Shown here in pieces: positions 13,363 through 24,379 of a stretch of 64,000 nucleotides of DNA; within the stretch, counting starts at the first letter, position 1; the number at the start of each line of letters is the position of its first letter. Both the position numbers and the translations under genes were made by a program. A model generated the notes under the pieces. That model saw only the letters and a list, made by a program, of their open reading frames with translations, was not told the DNA's origin and did not search any database. The stretch is from Onchocerca volvulus (lineage: Eukaryota; Nematoda; Chromadorea; Rhabditida; Onchocercidae), in NCBI GenBank assembly GCA_000499405.2, contig HG738138.1, positions 16,779,054 to 16,843,053 on the forward strand, in the 5' to 3' direction.

Positions 13363-14184
13363 AACAAGGTGAATCGAACCGATACACACATCACTTTGCA
13401 ATGATGTTGGGAAAAGTTGTGTATGTATGTAGTTTTATGCGTGGATGTATGTGTGTGGACGAAAAATGTGCATTTGTAGGTGTATGTGCGTGGGCCGAGT
13501 GTATTGGAAGTTTATGTACGTGGGCGAGATATATATATTTGTAGGTGTGTATGTGATGACGGCATTTTGCATAGTCATTTATGTGAATTGAAATCATTTA
13601 TTATTATTCCATTTCATCACAGTAATTGTAGATGGTTGATGATGTGATGGGAATGGATGGATATGAATTGAATTGAATTGAAATGAACTGAATTGAATTC
13701 ATATTTGCAAAAATAGTCAGCCACTAACCAATTTGTCAACTGGCTGATTCCTTTGCCGATGATTTATTTCCATTCCAACATTTCACCGCACCGCTGTCCC
13801 CCAATCATCATCTCATCTCTTCCTCTCTCAAAAATCTATTTACCAACATACCGTAATCATTTCATCATCCTCATCTCTTTTATTTTTTTCTTAGAGAAAC
13901 GATTTTTAGCTTTATAGAGTATGGAAGTTTTGTTATAAATTTTCTGATTGAAAAGATACTCGTAGTTAGAAGTCATATTTAAAATATTACTTTAAGGAAA
14001 AATGAAAAAATGATGGTGGTATGGTAAAATGGAGGGATTAGTAGTAGTAGGAGGAGGAAGAGGACATAAGAATTTTGTTTGATAAAAATACCGGATGAGC
14101 CTGGTTAAACTGCCAGCTTAGAAGTGTCAGTGAGTTAGTTAGGCCGGTTAAATCGGGTAGATCATCCTGATTACCACCACAAAT

Positions 14185-14186
<2 letters not shown>

Positions 14187-14216
<30 letters not shown>
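14187..14216. repeat. (CA)n dinucleotide repeat
   Basis: About fourteen uninterrupted CA units followed by an interrupted unit. They give a spurious Cys/Val frame on the minus strand. Confidence 0.95.
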
Positions 14217-14222
<6 letters not shown>

Positions 14223-15494
14223 GCAAAAGAGGTATTAACTTTTCAAGTATGTGCGGATTGATTCGGTAAGAAAAAGGCCAGAAAAAGAGAATTCAAATTT
14301 GATTACTACCTTTTCATTGTCATTTTCATTATTTGTCAACTGCGAGGATTGTTTTAATCGAATTAGGGAATCGTTGTAAATTTGTGTATATTTACAACAA
14401 TTAACTTCCTATCAAATATTGCCTGTTTGTTTCTATTCTCATTTTTCATTCTTTTCTTTTCGAAATCATTTCAATGTATATATAACTTCCACCTATATCC
14501 TAACTTTTTTCTTTTCCCTACTTTTTTTTTTTTCTTGACAAACAAAGACTAGTGTTATTGTTGCTTTTCTGTCAGTATCAATTTGGTAATCTTTTCATCT
14601 AAGCTCATTTTAAGCGTCATTTAAAATTCAAATATTTCATTTATACAAATACCTTTACGATAACAACAAAAAAAAGAGAAAGAAAGAGGGAGTAAATCTT
14701 CTTTGAATGGGTTAAAGTTAGATTTTCGGCTCATTATGAATATTTTAATAACAGATAATACAGATTAGTTAAAATTCATTCAGTTTAATTCCTTTGACTT
14801 CCAGTCTATTTGCAGTGAAATGATTCGTTCAATTTCCATTAATTATTCTTTACATTTGTTGCTTTTTTTTCTCAATAGATCTTTTTGAACGTTATTTTTT
14901 TAGTAATTCATTTCATTTTAATTTATTTGCAATATTGAGTTAAACTGAATCGATTGAAAGGAAGAAAAAGAAAAAATACTGTCATACAAATTATATGGTT
15001 TTCAATTATTTATTTGTATGATATTTGAACCGTATTATTAATTATTGCTTTTATTAGTGAAGAATAGATTTGTTCGGAACTACAGCATCAAGTTTGATTC
15101 CATTGGGATGAAATTACAATAGAGAAAATAAATTGTCCTAATAGATGTTTCTAATGATCAACACAATAAGTTGTTTGTTTTGTGTTTTCATATAAGATGG
15201 TTTATCATCCATCATTTACGTCTCTTACGTCACAGAACTGTTTGATCAATTGACGTATTTGGCACTACGAAACTCTTCCATCAAACATAATGTTCCTTGA
15301 AACATTTCAATAGCTTTAAAAAATCTTTTAAATCATATTTTTAGAAATAGTTCGTAATCCCGATTTCTACAAATTTTTTCATTTTGAGAAGCTGATTTAA
15401 TTCTTTTTTTAAAATAAATTTTACGGGAACTGTTTGAAAATTACTACGGTGATACTGTACCCATACACTATGTCATTGCCAGACCTATATTATC

Positions 15495-15509
15495 GGGATA
15501 CAGTATCCC
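15495..15509. other. Perfect 15-nt palindrome
   Basis: GGGATACAGTATCCC is a perfect inverted repeat around a central A. A related GATACTGTACCC lies about 45 bp upstream. It could be a protein-binding site or chance; it sits about 1 kb before the Otx start codon. Confidence 0.4.
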
Positions 15510-16460
15510 ATTCTAGAATGTGTTGTTGAAATCGTTTGAAGAGATCTTCACGTAGCAAAATTTTTTATAATTTATAACTTTAGGGAAAACGCTTACATGC
15601 GAAATTACTACAATTATTATTCAGAGCATTTTTCGCTTTTTTCTTCGCAGGTTTCTTGGAAATATGTAGCCTGACTAATATGATTGGTTAGAATTTTACA
15701 TCGTAATGGTTGTAAATAAATGCAAGTCGTGATTATACGATAATTGCATGGAACTAATATTACCATATTCTTCATTTCTATCATGGTTAAATATTTCTCT
15801 ACTTTGCAGTAATTTGAACTATTCTATGTAGTTGTTCTTTCACTAAGACTTTAAAACAACAACAATTTTAATAATAGTAAAAAAAAACCATTCAATGATT
15901 CAAACTTTTCGAAGGATTATTTTGATATTTTGAAATATTTCGAAACTAATTTCTATCATAATATCCAATAAAATGATAGAAAAAATTCGTGATTCTTGTA
16001 AAACTGATATCTTCGCATTTTTTTATCTTATTTTGAAAATATTAAAGAATTTTACTTATGATAAGTCATGTAAAATTGAAAAAATTTTCAACTGATAACA
16101 AGTGAAAATTATAACAATTTTTTCTTAAAGCAATTGTCATTTCGATTTTTGACAAAAATGATGAATCAATAATATGATCAAAGATACCTGAAAATATTAA
16201 TGAATATTGTAATTTACATATGCATAATAATGACTTATAATTGTGATTTTTATTACGAAATGAAGTTTTGGATGCACAGAATACAAGTGAATTTGCCTGA
16301 AGTAAAATTCGAAGTAAAGTTTCAGATTCTTGTGTCCTGTAACATAATTTTTCGTTGTTGATAGGAAGACAACATTTGAATAGTGGGTTTTTTTCGCTTC
16401 ATGTGATTTCATAACGTTTTCATGGCAACAAAGATTCACTGATACTTCTGAAGTCTTCTT

Positions 16461-16472
16461 GAATTCTAGCAA
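16461..16472 (+). promoter_or_regulatory. Probable splice or trans-splice acceptor before the Otx start
   Basis: GAATTCTAG ends three bases before the ATG at 16473. It can be a spliced-leader acceptor or the end of an intron after an upstream non-coding exon that I cannot find. Confidence 0.45.
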
Positions 16473-19048
16473 ATGTCGTATATACCTGCGGTAAGCGTAA
16501 CTAGCGCTGCTGCAGCGGCAAATATGAGTTCTGCGGCAAACATGGCAGCTGCGGCATACTTCAAAAATGGTGCTTACGCAGCTGCACCGCATATGTCAGG
16601 TGCTGCACTTGGTTTTACCGCAACTCCAGCGCACAATTTTTTACCCGGAGGAATGGGTTATATTGGAAATTCATTAGCAGATTGTCAAACAGCTGGAATA
16701 ACAGCCTGGAATGCTAGTCAAGCAGCAAGGTTGGGTTTTGTTTTTTTTTTTTTTTTTCCAGCAAATTTGCTCACAATGGTACTAATATTCGGTATCAATC
16801 GTTAATTAAGATAATAAGTCTTTTGAAGCTGCCATAATAACATTTATCAATTAGGAACTTGAAATGATCTTTTGAAAAAGATTTTACATTTCTATCCACC
16901 TCATTAATTTATTTATTAATTAGATTGTTATCAATTTTCTAGTGTCGATGTACAGAAGATATCACCGTTTCTTACTTGAAACTTCCTCAGAATATACAGC
17001 TTGCATTATTTAGTTACAACAAGTTATAAGCAGACTTTCACAGTTACGGCAAATAGATACCATATAACAGTGACTACTTGTTAAACTTAGATTACCATAT
17101 ATAATTGATACTAAGATTAAGAAAATCAGTTTATTATATTTATTTCCTCATTAAATGAATCAAGTCTCTGTGGTTCATGGGAACGGAAATATATCTTTAA
17201 GGATGATTCAACTTTTCATTTCGTAGATTATTTGAAAATACCAGTCATATCAAAAATTTTCTGCTATTCCTGATTAATTAATAACGGATATCTTTATTGA
17301 AGATGATCGTAATTTTCTGCTGATACTTAATAATTGGAATCAATCTTATTCCTAAAATAGAGAGAGGAAAACTCTTTCATTTGAGAATTTAAATCTTTCT
17401 TCTATTTTTATCTCTAAACAGTTTCATAAATCCACCCTCCGAAAAAAGTAATCTACCCTCCACTAAAAAAAAAAAAACCTCTAAAATCTACCCTCCGGAA
17501 CTTTTTACTTTAATTCAAAGTAAGAAAAAGTGAGAAAAATGAGCATTTATGACAATATCACAATTATCAATTTAAAGCTGACAATTAATATACATCCAGC
17601 AGATTTTGTTTGACTTTATTAATATTTTTACCTTAATTGTGGACAGGTTTTTCCGACAGAATAAGACTAGTAATACTGGAAAATAATTATCATTTTCTTG
17701 TTTTAATTATTCCTTTAACATGAATTTCAGAAAGCAACGCCGTGAACGAACAACATTTACACGAATACAATTGGAAGTTTTAGAGAATTATTTTTCAAAA
17801 ACCCGTTATCCAGATATATTTATTCGTGAGGAAATTTCGTTGAAAATTCAACTACCAGAATCACGCGTTCAAGTGTGTTCAAATTTAGATTTAAATCCAA
17901 AGCTAAACTTTAATTTTGTCTCCTTTCTATTCCTAATTTTTGTCAATTTTCAAGTTTTATTTAATGACTATTTCTTTTACTTTTTAGCTCAGTCATTCGT
18001 TTATTGCGAATTGGGTTTTCGATGTTAAATGATTAATTGATTCATCAACAAATTACATACTAAATAATTGATTCGGTCAACTAATTTCACGCGAATTTTA
18101 TCCAAAATTTCAGGTATGGTTTAAAAATCGTCGTGCTAAAGCTCGACAACAAAAGAAAGCAACGAAACACGAAGTTGCATTGCATGTTGTTCCAGCGTGC
18201 AGTAATGACGGAAGTTCATCCAGTAAATCTACTTCTGCGGAAGTCCGGAGCACAAATGCATGCAGTGGTGAGGTGCGAACGAATTTCTTATTCGAAATAT
18301 TCGGATCAAACTAAAACCGAAAAAAAAAAGCGACATCATTTCATTAGTGTTTATTTTGGATAAAAATTTTAGGTAAAAACAGAAAGAAGCGAAACAGGCA
18401 CATCAGAATCGAGGACTTCACCAATTGAAATTGATTCATCTAAATTAGCTGTCTTGCCACCACCATATTTTGGTACCATATCACCATCAACAGCATACAC
18501 ATCCCAGGCTACTTTTCCACAAGGATATGGTTAGTTTTTAATTTGTTTCGTAAAACTCGTAAATTTTGGCAAGTTGGCTTAATTTGTAAAACATAACTGA
18601 AAGATGGCTAATAATTGGTAATCCGGAAAAAATTAAACCTTTTTTTACAGAAAGAATCAATAAGGGTCGAAGGGATATATCATCGCTTCATTAAGTTAAA
18701 AAGATAAACTAACCTTTTTCAGCATTCCATCTACCCGTAAAAACAGGTTTTCGCACTGATTTTTTTCGAGCCAATGCTTTTTTTTTTTTTTTTTTTGTTT
18801 AAAGCAGCTAATTCATTTTTACTCTAAATATCAAAAGAAATAGAGAAAAGATTCGATTGTACATGAGTGTCAGTAAATTCGATTACACGTCATTGTCATG
18901 TAAACTCGATTATACGTCAGCGTTAGTAGTTGTAGGCTATGGAGGTTATCAAGCGACTGTTCCGACACCAATGGAGTATTTCCAGTATCCGACCAGTGCC
19001 GCAACATATGCAGCCGCTGCTGATCCATGGAAATTCATGAACCAGTGA
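16473..19048 (+). CDS. Otx: Otx/orthodenticle-family K50 homeodomain transcription factor
   Basis: Five exons with consistent phases: 16473-16729, 17731-17872, 18114-18272, 18373-18529 and 18936-19048, giving 275 residues. The homeodomain (about residues 88-147) has the Otx signature [17 protein letters not shown] and [20 protein letters not shown], with lysine at homeodomain position 50 as in bicoid/Otx proteins that bind TAATCC-like sites. The intron before VWF falls at the usual place inside helix 3. The N-terminus is rich in Ala, Met and Gly and has no other domain. The tail is Ser/Pro/Tyr-rich and ends in DPWKFMNQ, resembling the WKF end of animal Otx proteins. C. elegans has three relatives (ttx-1, ceh-36, ceh-37), which act in sensory neuron and anterior fate; I cannot say which is the orthologue. 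An in-frame alternative acceptor at 18921 would add five residues. Family assignment is very secure; the start is moderately so. Confidence 0.93.
18868..18920. repeat. Two 26-nt direct repeats in the last Otx intron
   Basis: TGTCAGTAAATTCGATTACA and TGTCATGTAAACTCGATTAT begin tandem units at 18868 and 18894, each ending in ACGTCA. The second unit abuts an alternative splice acceptor (TACGTCAG). The repeat may be an intronic splicing or enhancer element. Confidence 0.6.
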
Positions 19049-19059
19049 TTATTTATGAT

Positions 19060-19065
19060 AATAAA
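19060..19065 (+). terminator. Polyadenylation signal AATAAA for Otx
   Basis: A canonical AATAAA lies 12 nt after the TGA. Such a short 3' UTR is common in nematodes, but further signals may be used downstream. Confidence 0.5.
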
Positions 19066-20890
19066 TGTTAATTGATTATTTATGATAAATTTAAATTGTA
19101 TTCAATTCAATAGATAATTTAACGACGGTTTATTGCAAATTTCTTATGGTAGTTTTTTTACTCTCTCATACAGTAATTTATGACTTCATAAGAATGAAAA
19201 TGTCATCCAAGAATGATAAATTAGAAATTGATCTGACAAGACAAATCAGTCCAACCAGTTAATTAGCATTGCAAACGTTTCGGTAAGCCTTTGATAAATC
19301 GAAGGAATTGCCGCATGAATAGTTCATCAATCTATTTTACCGTAAGCTTGCATTATAATTCATACATTCATCATAAAATACGAATCAAATTAATTAGATA
19401 TTATTGGCATCTGTGATAGATTGATAATGGCAAATAATGCGTTCTTATTTCATGCTTACTGTTTTTGTAAAAATAAAAAATAAAAATAAAAAATTAAAAA
19501 AAAATGCAATCATCAAATTTCTAATAAAACTCATTGTAGGCAATATGAATTTATTTTTACTTTTACTTTTTTTCTTTTTTTTTCACATACCCCCATGCAA
19601 ATTAGGACTAGAACCTTTGTTATGAACTTCTCAAACTTCCAATAATGAACTGTCGACAACTTTTCTGTGATAATCATAAAATCCTGCCATTTTAGTTCTT
19701 TCAAAAATTTCAAAGTAATTTTAAACAATGTAATAAATGAAATTTTTGAAAAATTTATTCAAGGATGGATAATAGCTGTGTATTGTGTACTAATGGATAA
19801 AACGAATGAAATATTTCAGAATTATCCAATTTTTTTTTTTAGTAATTTAAAGAATTCAGTAACACATTCTTGATGGGTAGAAATAGGTTAAAGGGAAATT
19901 ATTTGTAAAATGTTCTTGGAAAAAATAAAAATTCTTATTTTTCATAAAAAAATGGAAACGATCATACATTTTCTTGCTCATTTAATGAAAATAAAATGAT
20001 AGTTTGAAAAAAATTCATTCATTCAAATAGCTCGCAGAATTGATAAAATATTTCGTCGATTTATATTTTTCAAAAGTAATTTGCAAAATTAAAAAAGTCC
20101 GTTCATCATAAATCTAAAAGATCTTGAATATTTTACTAAATCTTTTTCCGCAATTTCGATAATTTTTTTCATTTTAATTTTTGTGATATTATGTAATATA
20201 TCTTGTCCTTTCCTTTTTCAAATACTTTCTTCTGCATTATAAATATTAATTTACTTTCCCTTTTACTTTTCCTGCGTTGTAAACACTAATTAATTTTCTC
20301 TTCTGTCATAGATACTTTGTTTTCATATTTAGTCTTACTGTAGATGCGTAATAAATTTTACTTCCAATTGTCATTTTACAATAGAATTTGCCTCACAAAG
20401 AAAAAAATTATGTTTCATTATTTCTGGCAGTAACATTTTCATTATTAAATAGGTAGATAAAATGGAAATATTTTCAAAAAATATTGCTTACGGTAATAAA
20501 TATTTCATTTTTTTTAAATTAATTTTTATAAGTAGTACTTCTCGAAAATATTTTTGTTTAATCATTTAACAATGGAAATACATAGCTCTTTTTTTCTGAA
20601 ACTATCATCCAAACAGATATTATATAAATAACTATCATCATAGTCATTTGAAATTTACTGTTAAATTTTAAGAAAAAAATTTCTTTTATTTGTTCAAAAC
20701 TGTAAAAAATATACTTTTTTACTTAACTGTTCAATCATTTATTTCATTCCATTACCAACAAATTGGAGCAACAACAACAATAGCACGAAAAAATTATGCA
20801 AATATTTAAGAAGTATATTTTTTTTAATGCAATAAAATGGAAATGAAATTAAGGAATGATTTATTGTTTTGATTTATACATTTGATAACA
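19066..20890. other. Intergenic, AT-rich, no gene seen
   Basis: This interval holds short low-complexity frames on both strands, none with splice partners or recognisable sequence. It contains several poly-A and poly-T runs. Confidence 0.6.
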
Positions 20891-20891
20891 G

Positions 20892-22961
20892 GACGGTTTT
20901 CCGGAAGAAATTGATGGCATTTGTGACATTTGTCATAGCATTGGCAACTATTGCTGCTTTTTATTTTTACTCTACCAAAGTATTGCTTTTAATTTTTATT
21001 TTATTTCGGATTTAATTAATGTATACTGTACTGCTTCCAAGAATATTCGAGCATTTTATGGATGATAAATAATTTATTCATTATAGCCAGAATGTAGAAA
21101 AGCGGTTAACGATTTGTCTACTGCAACATGTGATGCACTGAAAGAAACAATTATACCTTTAAAACAAAAGGTATTTGCAAAATTTCAATTTATTGAATGA
21201 TATTCGCGATTTTAAATTAGCTAATTGTTGAAATATTTGAAAATTGCCTAAAATAATTAAATATGGATTTCGTCTGTTAAATAGTAATAAATAATTTAGC
21301 TAGGTTAACTAATGACGGATAATTTAGCCGAATTAATTAATAATGAATAATTCTGGCTAAACTGGAAAAATATGAAATATCAAAATTGAGAAAAAATTAG
21401 GATAATTTGATTTCGAAATGATTAGCTATCAATACAGAATCGCAAATGAAAATGATAAATGTTGTCGAGCCAGTTGCTTCAATATCTTAATCGGTAAAAT
21501 AATCAAAAAAAGAAAAAAAAAAAAGATTAGCTTGAAATTAATCCCATTATCTGACAAGAAGGAATTTGGGAATTATGAAATCAAACACACTACATCAATT
21601 ATTTCGATCAATTACTTCATTTATCAATTATTTTAATACTTCTGACTGTTATCACATATGAAAAATACTATCATTTTTTCGAAATACTTACCTTTTGATT
21701 ACAAGAAATTTTTTTCGAGTAAATATAGAATTTAAAAGAAGAAATTAATCCGTAAATCATTTTCTTGGCGATTTATTTTGCCAAATCTTGATCAAACCAT
21801 AAGTTAAAAAGGATAAAAACTTATCATTTTCAACTAACTATCAATAGCTCGAAGTTAAAGCTGTAATTCATCATCTAGCTGTCAATCTTTTGGACTGAAA
21901 AGAACAAAAACAAAAAAAACAAAAAAAAAAAACTTAATTTTTTTGATTAATTAGATCAATTTAAATTTACAATTGAATTAAAACTACATTCATTTCAAAC
22001 TTATTCTATGCATCCAAACAGATGCAATACAAAAAAAAAAAATTATGAATTTAGGAAGAGGTACCAGTTGAGGCGCGACCATTCGATTCTATCGGAAGTC
22101 GATTATTATTACGAACAGATACCGAAGAAAAAACGGCAGTGGTACCGGGAGGTGACACACAGGCCGATACTGCTCTTCGTTCATCAACGTTACAAGGTCA
22201 GGAAGGAGGTCAATCTCTTACTTTGGGCACTGGAGCAGTCTCTACCGTCCGTACGTCAGAAAAAGAGCTTGTCACGTAAGTAATAACAAATAAACTTATT
22301 CAAAAACAACTTTTTTTTTTAGATAAGTGGATTTGATTTATAGTAAGATTAATCAATAATCTACTTTTAAGTACCATAATAATGTGCAAAATTAATCTAC
22401 AGCGTCAAAATACTATCTAAAACCAATCAACAGCTTACTTTCAAGTATCAAAATATTGTATAAAATTAATCGATAATTTACCTTCATGCATTCTTTATCA
22501 TTTCATTTCATTACAGAGGTGATAAGAAAAAGAGAAAGAAATCAAAGAGTAAAAAAGGTAGCAAAAAGAAGAAAGGTTCCAAACGAAACAAGAAAAAAGG
22601 TGATATAAACACTTCGTTTTCTTTTTTTTTTTTTTTTTTTTTTTGCGTTTTCTTTGAAATATGTTAAATTTTTTAATTTTTAACAAAAAAAAAAATGATA
22701 TTAAATTTAGAAAATGAGGGAGAAGGTGAAACGAAGAAGAAGAGGAAAAGTATGATTTTTTCTCTCTAATGATTATCATCACTTTTAAGCAAAATGATAA
22801 TCCATTTTGAAATATGCTTAAATTAAATATTGCAATTTTTTCTCTTATTACTTGCAAAAAAAAAATTTTTTTTTCGGTTCTATTAGATTTCAGGTGAAAA
22901 ATTAGATGAAATACTAATTTCAGGCAAAAAATTGGAAGAAGCATTGCCGGAAGATCTGTAG
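20892..22961 (+). CDS. Unrecognised small membrane-anchored protein with lysine-rich C-terminus
   Basis: I do not recognise this protein. The six-exon model is 20914-20979 (coding part), 21087-21170, 22055-22275, 22517-22599, 22711-22749 and 22924-22961; all phases agree, giving 176 residues. The start follows a TAACAG acceptor at 20891, so the mRNA is probably trans-spliced. Residues 2-18 (AFVTFVIALATIAAFYF) are one hydrophobic segment, a signal anchor or signal peptide. A short stretch with two cysteines follows, then a polar Ser/Thr/Gly/Glu-rich middle. Around residues 127-168 is a strongly basic tract of GDKKKRKKSKSKKGSKKKK type, and the end is acidic (EEALPEDL). A second acceptor at 22894 would add ten residues in frame. 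The 0.9 kb intron before exon 3 could hide another exon. The basic tail suggests a cytosolic or nucleic-acid-binding face; this is inference. Confidence 0.7.
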
Positions 22962-24379
22962 TAAGCAGCTGCCACGTAATTCATACCACAATTTTCTCCA
23001 CAATAACGCACGATACAAATGAAATCATTCATATGCAAATTATACTTAACCTAAACAACTATAACCTACTGGAATTGCAAAAAAAAAGGGAAAAAATTAC
23101 ATATATAATTCAATTCTCTTTATATAAATGAATCGATAATTTAATGTAAATAGATGTGATATGATGATACTCATGCAAATGAAACATCATACTGAATCGT
23201 AATAAATGACTCATAACTAACGCATGCTTAATCTTTCTATGTGGAAAAGGCGAAAGTAGACAAAGGTGTTTATGAATAAATTGAAGTAAACTTTCTCTCT
23301 TATTTGAGCTGTATTTGTTTGCGATACTACTAATGATTATGTTTCCGAAATAAAATATGTCAATATTTTGACAATAATAAAATTTAAAGATTCATATAAT
23401 TTCTACAAAAGAACTATCATATTCGATTTAGTATTGATGAAGAAAGATAAAATAAAATTCGTGAGTATTTTTTAGGAGTAAAATCTAAAGATTGATACAA
23501 TTTTATGAAAGAATTCTTCCTATCTGATTTAGTAATGATAGAGGATAAATATAACTCAGGAAATTGAGAAAGTTTTTAGTACCATAATTTCATACTTATT
23601 TCCCTACTTATTTTGACTCTGATTTGAAACGTACTTTTCGTTCAGTCTCGAGAAAACTTTAACTCTTTGTAAATGGAATGTGAAATTTTTATTTGTTTCT
23701 AAATTAATATCAATCAATAAAAATATGAACAACAAAGAGTATTCAATATTTTTAAAATTGGTATGTACGAGATGAAGTTTGAAATGAAATGGCAGGAACT
23801 GAATCAGATTCATCAAACAAAACATGCTTAATTTTCATCTTAATTAAGCGTTTAAGTATTTGCTACAATTCATTTAGTGTTATTTTGTTTCGCCCCTCGA
23901 AAGAACAATATTTCTTCATATCACTTTTACTGATTGTATGATTTTTAACAAATATCTGAAGACTCTAAAATGTACTTTGGATAATTATTAGCCACAGGCT
24001 TTGGTCGGAATTCATTATTTTTCAGGCATTTCTTACAAAATTCTTTAATTATAACAATTTTTTTAAATATTGCAATGATATCATTGCATGAATACTTATT
24101 TCGTTGGATTAAAACAATTGCTTTATTTTGTTGTAAATTTACAGCAAATTTGTTACTGAATTATTCAAGTTGATGTAGATATGTAACTTTATCAATTTTC
24201 CAGTAAGTTACATTTATACAAAATTTTTTAACTAATAATATTTTAAATAATATTGACCAATTAATATTGAATCAATCAACATTGACTTTTTGGCCAAAAA
24301 GACATTATTCGTTCTGTAAAATAGACTGCAATGAAAAGAGTGAATGCAGAATTGTTTCTTTGAAATTAAAAGAGTATAA
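22962..24379. other. Intergenic, no gene seen
   Basis: The interval contains AATAAA at 23201-23206, a plausible polyadenylation signal for the gene ending at 22961. The rest is AT-rich with only short uninformative open frames. Confidence 0.55.

Larger units (their letters stand above)
1..16472. other. AT-rich region without recognisable genes, upstream of Otx
   Basis: I see no coding exon I can support in this 16 kb. Open frames are short, low-complexity, rich in F, I, K, N and Y, and lack plausible splice partners. The stretch holds microsatellites, two diverged tandem duplications, a miRNA-like hairpin and two less AT-rich islands, listed separately. Lying directly 5' of a developmental homeobox gene on the same strand, it may hold long-range control elements for that gene, but this is inference from position only. 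Confidence 0.6.

Noticed and set aside
13370..13390. tRNA T-arm-like GGTTCGATTC on the minus strand
   Set aside because: No matching acceptor, D or anticodon stems around it.
16197..16592. 131-codon minus-strand frame over Otx exon 1
   Set aside because: Its Cys/Arg-rich part is the antisense of the Ala-rich Otx exon; the rest is AT-rich filler.
22498..22944. 148-codon minus-strand frame
   Set aside because: It is the antisense of lysine-rich exons and T tracts (poly-F/S/L) of the plus-strand gene, which has good splice sites.
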